From assembly GCA_016712315.1 (NCBI GenBank), contig JADJRG010000017.1:760066-824065 (forward strand): a stretch of 64,000 nt of DNA, given 5' to 3'. Below the pieces are notes generated by a model that ran no database searches, was not told where the DNA came from, and saw only the letters and a program-made list of their open reading frames with translations. The DNA is from Nannocystis sp. Lineage in GTDB: Bacteria; Myxococcota_A; Polyangia; Nannocystales; Nannocystaceae. Within the stretch, counting starts at the first letter, position 1. Each line of letters begins with the position of its first letter. Below are positions 47,162 to 56,505 of the stretch, piece after piece. The position numbers and the translations under genes were made by a program.

Positions 47162-50068
47162 TTAGTGAGAGGGCATCGATGGCCCCCGTACCTCGGCGAG
47201 CGCGAGCGAGGCAGTCCGGCCGTAGCTACGCTCGCAGGTCCCCCATTTGGCGGTAGCGCCTGCGAGGGACTCGGCGAGGTAACGCTTGCGCTGCTCGGGG
47301 GTGAGGCAAACGGTGGTCCTCGCACGAAGCTGGTCGCGGAGCGTGACAGGGTCGATGGTCCAGATGCGCGCGGTGCCGTCGACGGAGGCGGTGACGACGC
47401 TGCGCCCGTCCGGCGAGAACGACGCCGACACGACCTCCTCCTCGTGACCGCGGAGGACCTCCGGCTCGCCGGAGCCGTCGGCTCGCCACACGCGCGCGGT
47501 GCCGTCCCAGGAGGCGGTGACGACGCTGCGCCCGTCCGGCGAGAACGACGCCGACACGACCCTCCCCGCGTGACCGAGGAGGACAACCGGCTCGCCGGAG
47601 CCGTCGGCTCGCCACACACGTGCGGTGCCGTCTTCGGAGCCGGTGACGACGCTGCGCCCGTCCGGCGAGAACGACGCCGACACGACCCCCCATTCGTGAC
47701 CGAGGAGGACAACCGGCTCGCCGGAGCCGTCGGCTCGCCACACGCGCGCGGTGCCGTCCAAGGAGGCGGTGACGACGCTGCGCCCGTCCGGCGAGAACGA
47801 CGCCGACACGACCCTCCCCGCGTGACCGCGGAGGACAACCGCCTCGCCGGAGCCGTCGGCTCGCCACACTCGCGCGGCTCCGGCGGTGACGACGCTGCGC
47901 CCGTCCGGCGAGAACGACGCCGTCTCGTGACCTCGGAGGACAACCGGCTCGCCAGAGCCGTCGGCTCGCCAGACTCGCGCGGTTCCGTCCGAGGAGGCGG
48001 TGACGACGCTGAGCCCGTCCGGCGAAAATGACGCCGACACGACAGTCTTCTCGTGACCGAGGAGGACAACCGCCTCGCCGGAGCCATCGGCTCGCCACAC
48101 GCGCGCGGTTCCGTCCGAGGAGGCGGTGACGACGCTGCGCCCGTCCGGCGAGAATGACGCCGACTTCACCCCGCTCTCGTGACCGCGGAGGACAACCGGC
48201 TCGCCGGAGCCATCGGCTCGCCACACGCGCGCGGTGCCGTCCGAGGAGGCGGTGACGACGCTGCGCCCGTCCGGCGAGAACCACGCCGACTTCACCCCGC
48301 TCTCGTGACCGCGGAGGACAACCGGCTCGCCGGAGCCGTCGGCTCGCCACACGCGCGCGGTGCCGTCCCAGGAGGCGGTGACGACGCTGCGCCCATCCGG
48401 CGAGAACGACGCCGACACGACCGGATCCCCCTCGTGACCGCGGAGGACAACCGGCTCGCCGGAGCCGTCGGCTCGCCACACACGTGCGGTGCCGTCTTTG
48501 GAGGCCGTGACGACTCTGCGCCCGTCCGGCGAAAATGACGCCGACACGACAGTCTTCTCGTGACCGCGGAGGACAACCGCCTCGCCGGAGCCATCGGCTC
48601 GCCACACGCGCGAGGTTCCGTCCGAGGAGGCGGTGACGACGCTGCGCCCGTCCGGCGAGAACGACGCCGACACGACCTCAGCATCCTTCTCGTGACCGCG
48701 GAGGACAACCGGCTTGCCGGAGCCATCGGCTCGCCACACGCGCGAGGTTCCGTCCGTGGAGGCGGTGACGACGCTGCGCCCGTCCGGCGAGAACGACGCC
48801 GACACGACCACAGCATCCTTCTCGTGACCGCGGAGGACAACCGGCTCGCCGGAGCCGTCGGCTCGCCACACGCGCGCGGTTCCGTCCGTGGAGGCGGTGA
48901 CGACGCTGCGCCCGTCCGGCGAGAACGACGCCGACACGACCACAGCATCCTTCTCGTGACCGCGGAGGACAACCGGCTCGCCGGAGCCGTCGGCTCGCCA
49001 CACGCGCGCGGTGCCGTCCCAGGAGGCGGTGACGACGCTGCGCCCGTCCGGCGAGAACGACGCCGACTTCACCCCGCTCTCGTGACCGCCGAGGACAACC
49101 GGCTCGCCGGAGCCGTCGGCTCGCCACACACGCGCAGTGCCGTCTTTGGAGGCGGTGACGACATTGCACCCGTCCGGCGAGAACGACGCCGATACGACCT
49201 CAGCATCCTTCTCGTGACCGCGGAGGACAACCGGCTCGCCGGAGCCGTCGGCTCGCCATACGCGCGCGGTGCCGTCCCAGGAGGCGGTGACGACGTTGCG
49301 TCCGTCCGGCGAGAACGACGCCGACGTCACCCACTTCTCGTGACCGTGGAGTATTGAAATGAGGGCCGGTCGAGCTACGGCCTCGACCGCCAACTGAATC
49401 CAACCCTCCGATGCGCCCGGCTCCTCCTCCTCGGCCAGGATGAGGTCCGCGGAAACGGGATCATTCCCCATCAGAGCCAGGCGCACCCCGGCGACCCGCT
49501 GGGCGCTCAGCGCGCGCTTCGCCTCGTTTTGTGCTCGCTCGGCCTCCTTGTTCGCTCGCTCGGCCTCCTTGTTCGCTCGCTCGGCCTCCGCGAGCGCCGC
49601 CTTCTCTGCGTCGGAAGCCTGCTTCGCAGCCTCTTCTGCGTCCGCCTCGGCGCCCAGCGCCCAGATCCCGAGGCCGATGGACAGCAGGAGCATCACCGAG
49701 AGCGAGGAGATCACCGCGATCACCCGCCGTCGCTGGCGTCGGCGCTGGGCCTCGCGCTCAGCCTCGATTCTTCTGCGCTCCGCTTCGCTGGCCTCGACGA
49801 ACGCACGTACCGGCGCGTCGATATCGTCGCCGTTCTTCTCCACAAATTCGAGGGCTCGATCGAGCCTTGTGCCGGTGAGCGGAATCTCTTGCTTGGACCA
49901 ATCCCGCAACCTCTCGAGCTCCGCGAGCTTTTCGCGATCCTCGCCGATCCAGCGCCGAAGCACGCCCCAGCGCCGGATCAGCGCCTCGTGGGCGATCTCG
50001 AGGGTCTCGTCCTCGCTGCGGACCACCAGGCGCGCGTCGACCAGGCGGGCCAGAGCCGCCTCGAACAC
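47162..50068 (-). CDS. WD40 repeat protein with STAND-type remnant (C-terminal part of a CHAT-STAND-WD40 gene)
   Basis: 968 residues in frame. FEAALARLVDARLVVRSEDE and TLEIAHEALIRRWGVLRRWI are the winged-helix end of an nSTAND1 NTPase module; then a membrane helix (VIAVISSLSVMLLLSIGLGI, about 117-140), an Ala/Glu coiled coil with ERANKEAERANKEAE repeats, and 16 WD40 blades from about 235, each GHE..V.SASFSPDGR.VVTAS.DGTARVWRADGSGEPVVL; blade 12 is shortened. The C-terminus has a Cys (ARTTVCLTPEQRKRYL), the usual end of the family. The NTPase core (Walker A/B) that should precede is missing; upstream comes only a CHAT fragment in another frame. Such proteins are effector platforms in conflict or signalling systems. 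Confidence 0.8.
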   Translation of the reverse strand: MFEAALARLVDARLVVRSEDETLEIAHEALIRRWGVLRRWIGEDREKLAELERLRDWSKQEIPLTGTRLDRALEFVEKNGDDIDAPVRAFVEASEAERRRIEAEREAQRRRQRRRVIAVISSLSVMLLLSIGLGIWALGAEADAEEAAKQASDAEKAALAEAERANKEAERANKEAERAQNEAKRALSAQRVAGVRLALMGNDPVSADLILAEEEEPGASEGWIQLAVEAVARPALISILHGHEKWVTSASFSPDGRNVVTASWDGTARVWRADGSGEPVVLRGHEKDAEVVSASFSPDGCNVVTASKDGTARVWRADGSGEPVVLGGHESGVKSASFSPDGRSVVTASWDGTARVWRADGSGEPVVLRGHEKDAVVVSASFSPDGRSVVTASTDGTARVWRADGSGEPVVLRGHEKDAVVVSASFSPDGRSVVTASTDGTSRVWRADGSGKPVVLRGHEKDAEVVSASFSPDGRSVVTASSDGTSRVWRADGSGEAVVLRGHEKTVVSASFSPDGRRVVTASKDGTARVWRADGSGEPVVLRGHEGDPVVSASFSPDGRSVVTASWDGTARVWRADGSGEPVVLRGHESGVKSAWFSPDGRSVVTASSDGTARVWRADGSGEPVVLRGHESGVKSASFSPDGRSVVTASSDGTARVWRADGSGEAVVLLGHEKTVVSASFSPDGLSVVTASSDGTARVWRADGSGEPVVLRGHETASFSPDGRSVVTAGAARVWRADGSGEAVVLRGHAGRVVSASFSPDGRSVVTASLDGTARVWRADGSGEPVVLLGHEWGVVSASFSPDGRSVVTGSEDGTARVWRADGSGEPVVLLGHAGRVVSASFSPDGRSVVTASWDGTARVWRADGSGEPEVLRGHEEEVVSASFSPDGRSVVTASVDGTARIWTIDPVTLRDQLRARTTVCLTPEQRKRYLAESLAGATAKWGTCERSYGRTASLALAEVRGPSMPSH

Positions 50069-50083
50069 GGCGCGCCGAGGACG

Positions 50084-50390
50084 ACCGGACGGGTGTCGTC
50101 GCCGTCGGCCTCGCGGGCGTAGAGCTGGAGGCTCGCCCAGTCGAGGTGCTGCGTGAGGCGGGCCAAGCGGGCGCGGGCGAGCGGGAGGGCGCGCTCGAGC
50201 GGGTGCAGGTCGACGAGGATCGCGCGATACAGCGCTTCGGCGAGGATGTTCGAGCCAGCGACCGAGAGCGGGTAACGGGAGGCGACGACCGACTGGATCC
50301 CGCCGCGATGGAGCGCCTGGGCGACGCTGCCGAGGTGATTGCCCGGGTCGCCGATGTTGCCGCTCTCAGAATTGACCGATAGCAAACCTC
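50084..50390 (-). pseudogene. CHAT domain C-terminal fragment
   Basis: Minus frame LLSVNSESGNIGDPGNHLGS, VAQALHRGGIQSVVASRYPL, SVAGSNILAEALYRAILVDL, LTQHLDWASLQLYAREADGD. CHAT proteases end with ...NSC.SG......LAQAL..AGI..VVA.R.PL.......FA.ALYRAL..G......W...QLYA. Here the catalytic Cys position reads VNSESG, so the Cys is gone, and the catalytic His half is missing. The matching CHAT N-terminus is at 54640-54992, same strand. Confidence 0.65.
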
Positions 50391-50578
50391 TCAGGCGAGA
50401 TCGACGGGCCTCTCGCGCCCTCGTGCCGACGCGTTGCCGTCGGTATCGGGGGCGATAAGCCCTCGAGCTGGTGAGGGAGCTCGATCCTGCCGACGACACC
50501 GCGCGGCCTAAAACAGGTAAGGGGGATGCAACTTTTTCTGGCACGGGTAACGACGAGACGTGGTTTCTTCGTCCCGTC

Positions 50579-51905
50579 ATGAATCTGCCCCACGCCCACC
50601 TCCCCATGTTCTGTGACCAGTGCGAACAGACCGCCCACAACACCGGCTGCACCGAGATCGGTGTGTGCGGTAAGGACCCGGACATCGAGTCGCTGCAGAA
50701 GATCCTCCTCTACGGGGTGAAGGGCATGGCCGCCTACAAGGCGCACGCCCGCCGCCTCGGCAAGACAGACCCGGAGGTCGAGGCTTTCATTGAGGAGGCG
50801 CTCTTCGCGACGATGACGAACGTCAACTTCGACATGAACGGGCTCCTGGAGATGGTGCTCGAGTGCGGCCGCATGAACCTCAAGACCATGCAACTGCTGA
50901 ACGACGGGCACATCGAGGTGATGGGCCGGCCGTCGCCGACGGAGGTCACGGAGGGGATCCAGGAGGGGCCGGGGATCCTGGTGACCGGCCACGATCTCGT
51001 CGACCTCAAGGCGATCCTCGAGCAATCAGCCGGCAAGGGGGTGAAGATCTACACGCACGGGGAGATGCTCCCAGGGCACATGTACGAGGGGCTCCGCGCC
51101 CACCCGCACCTCGCCGGCCACTTCGGCGGGGCGTGGCAGAAGCAGCGCGGCGAGTTCGAGGCCTTCGGCGGGCCGATCGTCGCCACGACCAACTGCGTGC
51201 TGATCCCACGCCATGGCAACACCTACCTGGACCGCCTCTACACGATCCGCGAGACCGGAGTGCCCGGGGCGCGGCGGGTGGTGAACAACGACTTCGGGCC
51301 GGTCATCGAGCAGGCGCTCGAGATCGGGCCGCTACGGCCGACCGAGCTGCACAAGACCCAGACCGGTCACCACTACACGCGGATCCTCGAGCAGGCCGGC
51401 GAGGTGGTCGACGCGGTGAAGTCGGGCGCGGTGCGTCGCTTCTTCGTGATCGGGGGCTGCGACGGCGCGGAGCAGGGCCGCAACTACTACACAGACTTCG
51501 CCCACAACGCGCCGCAGGACTCGGTGATCCTGACCCTCGGCTGCGGCAAGTTCCGGATCCGCGACCACGAGTACGGGACGGTCGGCGGGATCCCGAGGCT
51601 CCTGGATGTCGGTCAGTGCAATGACGCGTACGGAGCGATCCAGATCGCGCTGGCGCTGGCGGGGGCGTTCGGTTGCAGCGTCAATCAGCTGCCGCTCACG
51701 CTGGTTATCTCGTGGTTCGAGCAGAAGGCGGTGGCGGTGCTCTTGACGCTCCTGCACCTCGGCGTGCAGGGGATCCGCCTGGGGCCCAAGCTGCCAGGCG
51801 TTCATCACCCCGAACGTGTTGAAGGTGCTGGTCGACCGCTACGGGATCCAGCCGATCGGCCACGACGGTAAGGCCGATGTGGCGGCGGTGATGGCCAGCG
51901 TGTGA
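50579..51905 (+). CDS. hcp: Hybrid-cluster protein (hydroxylamine reductase), one frameshift near the end
   Basis: Start 50579. MFCDQCEQTAHNTGCTEIGV then CGKDP is the C-x2-C-x8-C-x5-C N-terminal motif typical of 4Fe-4S (class I/III) proteins. FATMTNVNFDMNGLLEMVLE, GILVTGHDLVDLKAILEQSA, GVKIYTHGEMLPGHMYEGLR, FGGPIVATTNCVLIP, FFVIGGCDGAEQGRNYYTDF and LTLGCGKFRI supply hybrid-cluster ligands (His, Glu, Cys). The length of about 440 residues is shorter than E. coli Hcp, as is usual for this class. One extra base near 51797 shifts the frame; the other frame gives FITPNVLKVLVDRYGIQPIG, ADVAAVMASV and the stop. Hcp reduces nitric oxide or hydroxylamine and S-nitrosylates proteins under anaerobic stress. 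Oriented against the CHAT pieces on both sides. Confidence 0.85.
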
Positions 51906-52005
51906 GGCAATCGGCCTTTGGCCACCCGGGCCAGGGCGCGCAGGCCATCAGCACGCTCAGGAGCACAAGAGATGTCTGGGGTCGGCTCGGCGTGGTCGTG
52001 ACGGT
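51906..52005 (-). pseudogene. Signal-peptide fragment duplicated from the 59869 lipoprotein family
   Basis: Minus frame PSRPQTSLVLLSVLMACAPW then PGWPKADC is nearly identical in DNA to the start of the lipoprotein at 59869 (IRPQTSLVLLSVLMACAPWP). It ends abruptly at the hcp stop codon. About 95 bp are duplicated in inverted orientation, 8 kb apart. The rest of 52006-52247 shows no supported gene; a plus frame (NLGSAVMDIISGVHHSAVRC) is unrecognised. Confidence 0.55.
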
Positions 52006-52247
52006 CCTTGGTCATTCCCGAGCGCCGCAACCAGTCACATGGCCGTAGCGGCGGCCGGCGAGCCGCACGCGGACGACGCGCTCTGCCCTGTTCTCTCCCG
52101 ACCGCCGACGTGAACCTCGGCAGCGCGGTGATGGACATCATCTCCGGGGTTCACCACAGCGCGGTGCGCTGCTGGGAGCGCAGCAAAAAGGGCCTGCTCG
52201 GCAGACGAGGTCCTTGATCGGTTAGGCGGGCCGGGCGATCGTGGAAC

Positions 52248-53024
52248 ATGACCGCCGGTAGCGTTCAAGTCGCTGTGATCGCGTGGATCGTCGCCGGAGC
52301 TGCGGGGTGCTTCCACGACCCGGGGCTCGGCACGTCGGGGGCGACGGAGGGCGGGGCGACGAGCGAGGCGACGGAAGGCGGGGGGACCGAGAGCGGGACG
52401 ACCAGCGGTGGGGGGACGACCAGCGGCGGGACGACCAGCGGTGGGACGACCAGCGGCGGGACGACCAGCGGCGGGACGACCAGCGGCGGGACGACCAGCG
52501 GCGGGACGACCAGCGGCGGGACGACCAGCAGCGGGACGACCAGCGGCGGGAGCACGGAGGATCCGAGCGGCTCCACAGGGGACCCGGAGTGGTTCTGCGC
52601 GGGGTATTGCGCGAAGATGGAGCAGTGCTTCCCCGGCCAGTCGCGCGGCTGCATGGAGGGCTGTGAGGCGTTCCTCATGGCGCCCTCGGAGGCTTGCGCC
52701 AGCGCGTTCGAGGCTGGGGCGGGGTGTGTGGTCGAGACGTCGTGCGAGGTGATCTGGGAGGGGGCGTGCAACCTGGGGTTCTGGCAGGCGGACATGATCT
52801 GCCAGGGCTGTGAGGCGAGCTTCCAGGGCGAGGGGCTGTACTGCGAGGTCACGTACGCCTGCGGGATGAGCGAGTACGCGATCGTCTGCGACGGCGAGCA
52901 GTGCGAGTGTTGGGCCAACGGGATGTCATTCACGACCTGTCTGCCGAACAACCTGTGCGAGATCGAGAAGGACGCGGCGCTCGAGTACGCGAGCGCGTGC
53001 TGCGGGTGGGTGATCCAGCCAGCA
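52248..53024 (+). CDS. Lipoprotein with TTSGG repeats and Cys-rich domain, 3' end cut
   Basis: MTAGSVQVAVIAWIVAGAAG then CFHDPG gives a lipobox Ala-Ala-Gly-Cys. Residues 45-105 are a linker with about ten TTSGG units (15-bp repeats). A 145-residue domain with about 20 Cys follows (WFCAGYCAKMEQCFPGQSRG, CVVETSCEVIWEGACNLGFW, CDGEQCECWANGMSFTTC). Near 53020 (ACCGWVIQ) the sequence switches to an HTH remnant of the recombinase family, so the last residues and natural stop are lost and the frame runs on into the next gene. Confidence 0.6.
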
Positions 53025-53100
53025 TGCGTCGGTGGCTGCACTGCTCGCGGCGGGCGGTGTACGACCGGATGTACCGCGGGCAGCTCGTCGGTCCGGCGTC
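53025..53100 (+). pseudogene. HTH fragment of the recombinase/excisionase family
   Basis: Plus frame MRRWLHCSRRAVYDRMYRGQ then LVGP. WLHCSRRAVYDR.YRGQL is identical except one residue to the HTH at 44515-44763. No start and no body: an element end left as a scar at the 3' end of the lipoprotein gene. Confidence 0.6.
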
Positions 53101-53148
53101 GACGGTCGTTCTTGCGCCGCGGGCGTGCGCCGGCCATCATCCTCGCTG

Positions 53149-54640
53149 ATGCGCGCAGACGGCCAAGGACACCTCAACGAGCTCCGCCGCCGCCTCGCCG
53201 AGCTCGCCTCGCTCGAAGAGGTCCTCGGGATCCTCGGCTGGGATCAGGAGGTGATGATGCCGCCGGGCGCCGGCCTCGCCCGCGGGCGCCAGGTCGCGAC
53301 CGTCGCGCTCCTGCACCACCAGCGCCTCTGTGATCCCGGGCTGGGCCGCCTCCTCGAGGAGCTAGCCGCGCGCGACGACCTCGACCCGATCGACGCCGCC
53401 AACGTCCGCGAGGCGCTCCGTGAGCAGCGGCGGGCTCTGCGGGTGCCGCCGGCGCTGGTCGAGCGCTGGAGCGAGGTGACGGTCGCCGCCCACCCGATCT
53501 GGGTCGGCGCCCGCGAGCGCGCCGACTTCGCCGGCTTCGCGCCGATCCTCGGCGAGCTCGTCGACCTCGCGCGCCGCAAGGCCGAGGCGATCGACCCCGA
53601 CCGGCCGACCTACGAGGTGCTGATCGAAGAGTTCGAGCCGGGGATGACGATGGCCGCGCTCGACCGCCACTTCGGCGCGCTCCGGGTGGCCCTCACCCCC
53701 TTCATCGCGGAGCTCCGCGGGCGCGAAGGGCCGCCGCCGCTAAGCGGTGATGCGGGCGCGGGTGCCAAGCGGCGACCCAGGAGGCGATCGGCCGCGAGCT
53801 GATGGGCGTGCTCGGCTTCGACTTCGAGCGCGGCCGCCTCGATCGGGCGGTCCACCCCTTCTGCGGTGGCGCTGGCGTCCACGACGTCCGGGTGACCAGC
53901 CGCTACGCCGAGGACGACCTGCTCAGCGGCCTGCTGGCGATCATCCACGAGACCGGCCACGCGCTCTACGAGCAGGGCCGCGACCCGGCGCGCGCCGATC
54001 AGCCGGTGTCGCGGGCGCGCTCGATGGGCTGGCACGAGAGCCAGTCGCTCCTCTGGGAGAACCAGGTCGGTCGCTCCGCGGAATTCTGGCGCTTCCTCCT
54101 CCCCTGGCTCGGCGAGCGCCTGCCGGTCTACAAGGGGGCCGCGCTCGAGGCGATCACCCGGGCGCTCGCGCGGGTCGACTTCCAGAACGAGATCCGGGTC
54201 GAGGCCGATGAGCTCACCTACCCGCTCCACGTGATCCTCCGCTACGAGCTCGAGCGCGACCTCTTCGTAAGCGAGCTCGCCCTCGCCGAACTGCCGGCGG
54301 CCTGGGGCGAGAAGATGCGCGACTACCTCGGCGTCGACCCGGCCGATGATCGCCGCGGGGTCCTCCAGGACATCCACTGGGCCGGCGGCGCCTTCGGCTA
54401 CTTCCCCTCCTACACCCTCGGAGCGATGCTCGCGGCCCAGATCTTCCAGGCGGCGCTGCGGGCCGAGCCGGCGATCCCGGGCGAGCTCGCGACCGGCGAG
54501 ACCGCGCGCCTGAGGACCTGGCTTCGGGACCAGGTTCATGTGCAGGGATCGCGCCTTCAGTCCGACGCGCTCGCGCGGGCGGTCACTGGCGCCCCGCTCG
54601 GCCCCGACGCGCTCATCGATCATCGCAGCGGCCAAAACTA
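53149..54640 (+). CDS. M32-family carboxypeptidase, one frameshift, C-terminus cut
   Basis: Starts at 53149: ELASLEEVLGILGWDQEVMM, PPGAGLARGRQVATVALLHH are the M32 N-terminal motif (WD.....P......R......L). The frame breaks near 53740-53770; the next frame has AIGRELMGVLGFDFERGRLD, VTSRYAEDDLLSGLLAIIHE and TGHALYEQG, with HETGH as the HExxH zinc motif, MGWHESQSLLWENQVGRS (third ligand Glu), FQNEIRVEADELTYPLHVIL and FGYFPSYTLGAMLAAQIFQA. Family length is about 500 residues; here about 490 are present, and the last ten or so are replaced where the CHAT fragment begins near 54640. M32 enzymes are broad-specificity metallocarboxypeptidases in the cytosol. Confidence 0.8.
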
Positions 54641-54992
54641 CGAGTTGACCGTAGTCCCTCAGCTCGGCGGCGTTCGATCGCAGGGTGACGAGGACCGGGC
54701 GCCCGGCCTCGCTAGCGGCCCGGATCTGCTCGCTGAGCGCCTTCCAGCCGGTCGGTCGCAGCGCCTTCTGCATGAGATCGCCGACGCGCTGGAGGATCGC
54801 CGGGTCGCGCCCCGGCCTGCGGATCACCTCGCGATCCGCGAGCAGCTGCGGCGACCACGGGATCTCAAGCCGATCGAGGCTGCCCGCGGAGCCACGCAGG
54901 ATGTAGCCCTGCGGCTCGAAGCGAAACGCATACGGATCGTCTGGCTCGGCGATCCGGGTGAGCTCGAGGACGATCGACAGCGGGGGAGGCAT
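54640..54992 (-). pseudogene. CHAT protein N-terminal fragment
   Basis: From 54992: MPPPLSIVLELTRIAEPDDP, YAFRFEPQGYILR, EIPWSPQLLADREVIRRPGR, LMQKALRPTGWKALSEQIRA, RPVLVTLRSNAAEL, then similarity stops where ELY.LPWELL would follow. This opening is that of myxobacterial CHAT-domain proteins. The C-terminal end of a CHAT domain, its STAND tail and WD40 blades are at 50390-47162 on the same strand, so the pieces are probably one gene with 4.2 kb (hcp, lipoprotein, M32) in place of its middle. Confidence 0.6.
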
Positions 54993-55267
54993 ACGAGCAG
55001 GAGCAAGAATTTTGACAGGAGGGGACGTGCTGGTCCTGCGGAGCCCCCATCCGATCATCGTCGCACGCGCGCCGCGACCGGCGCAACGCAACGTTCGCGC
55101 GCTGCCAACACCGCGAAGAACGAGCCCGCTCGCTCGCCGACACCCGGCAGGCCGATCACTCGTTTCCGCTCCTTCACCTCTTGGCCTCGCCGGATCGTCG
55201 CCTTCGCACCTCGGCGAGGAACTGGTCGGACGTGGCGCCGACTCCAGATTGACGGTCCGACCGGCCC

Positions 55268-56050
55268 ATGGGCATGCTCGGCGCCATGGGCATCCTCAAG
55301 TCCTTCACCGACGAGCTTCGCAAGGTCCAGGCCGAGCGCGAGGCTCAGCTCCTCCTCGAGGTCCTCCGTCGTCGCCTCGGCGATCTCACCTTCGGGGACC
55401 TCGCGGCGCTGATCACCAGCCCGCTCGGCAAGAAGCTGGCCGTCGTCAAGGTGAGCGAGGCGTTCGCTGTGGCGACCGCGAGCGCTCCGACCGTCGTGAC
55501 CACCCCCGCGGTGGAGGAGACGCGCACCTCGCCTGCTGCTCCGAAGGCGGCGAAGACCTCGTCCAAGAAGGCGAGCAAATCGAGCCGCGCGAAGCCAGAC
55601 CGCAAGGCGAAGGGGAAGGCGGCGAAGCCCAGCAACCCCCGGGAGCCCAAGGCTGCGAAGGCCCCGAAGGCGGAGCGGTCGGCGAAGAAGTCGACGAAGA
55701 AGACCGCGGCAAAGAAGAGCACGAAGGCCCTGGCGTCGGCGAAGCCGGCGACGACACCGAGCTCGGGGGCCGAAGGTCGCAAGGGCGCGGCGGCGGCATC
55801 GAGCACCCCGCCGCAGGCGACGGGTCCGCGCGAGGTCTCCGCCCGGACCGCGGAGGGCAGGATCGCTTACGGCCATTCGATCGTCGCGGCCCTGCGTGAG
55901 GCGGGTGACTGGATCTCGGGGACGGCTCTCCGCGCGAAGGTCGGTGGGAGCAGCGATCAACTGCGGTTGGGACTGAGCCGCCTCGCGGCCGAGGGGATGA
56001 TCACCCGGATCGGCGAGCGCGATGCGACTCGGTACAAGCTGAGCGGCTGA
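55268..56050 (+). CDS. Lys/Ala-rich DNA-binding protein with winged-helix C-terminus
   Basis: 260 residues (an ATG at 55286 may be the true start). N-terminal helix FTDELRKVQAEREAQLLLEV, RRRLGDLTFGDLAALITSPL. Residues 75-175 are a histone-H1-like tail rich in Lys, Ala, Ser and Pro (KTSSKKASKSSRAKPDRKAK, SAKKSTKKTAAKKSTK). The last 65 residues (GRIAYGHSIVAALREAGDWI, SGTALRAKVGGSSDQLRLGL, AEGMITRIGERDATRYKLSG) form a winged helix. The layout suggests a nucleoid-associated or regulatory DNA-binding protein; KAAK/SPKK-like tails bind DNA nonspecifically. Confidence 0.65.
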   Translation: MGMLGAMGILKSFTDELRKVQAEREAQLLLEVLRRRLGDLTFGDLAALITSPLGKKLAVVKVSEAFAVATASAPTVVTTPAVEETRTSPAAPKAAKTSSKKASKSSRAKPDRKAKGKAAKPSNPREPKAAKAPKAERSAKKSTKKTAAKKSTKALASAKPATTPSSGAEGRKGAAAASSTPPQATGPREVSARTAEGRIAYGHSIVAALREAGDWISGTALRAKVGGSSDQLRLGLSRLAAEGMITRIGERDATRYKLSG

Positions 56051-56064
56051 GCCTTCGGCGGCGG

Positions 56065-56483
<419 letters not shown>

Positions 56484-56505
56484 TATCGCGGCAGTCTCGC
56501 GCTCG

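Noticed and set aside
47042..49357. Long plus-strand frames through the WD40 region
   Set aside because: They are antisense shadows: the repeat unit lacks stops in several frames, and the minus-strand WD40 frame explains the sequence.
52400..52555. Possible CRISPR array from regularly spaced 15-bp units
   Set aside because: Units are contiguous and encode TTSGG in frame; no spacers between repeats.
54640..55412. M32 carboxypeptidase with a long C-terminal extension
   Set aside because: The extension is antisense to the CHAT fragment and its composition is that of a shadow frame; the true end lies near 54640.
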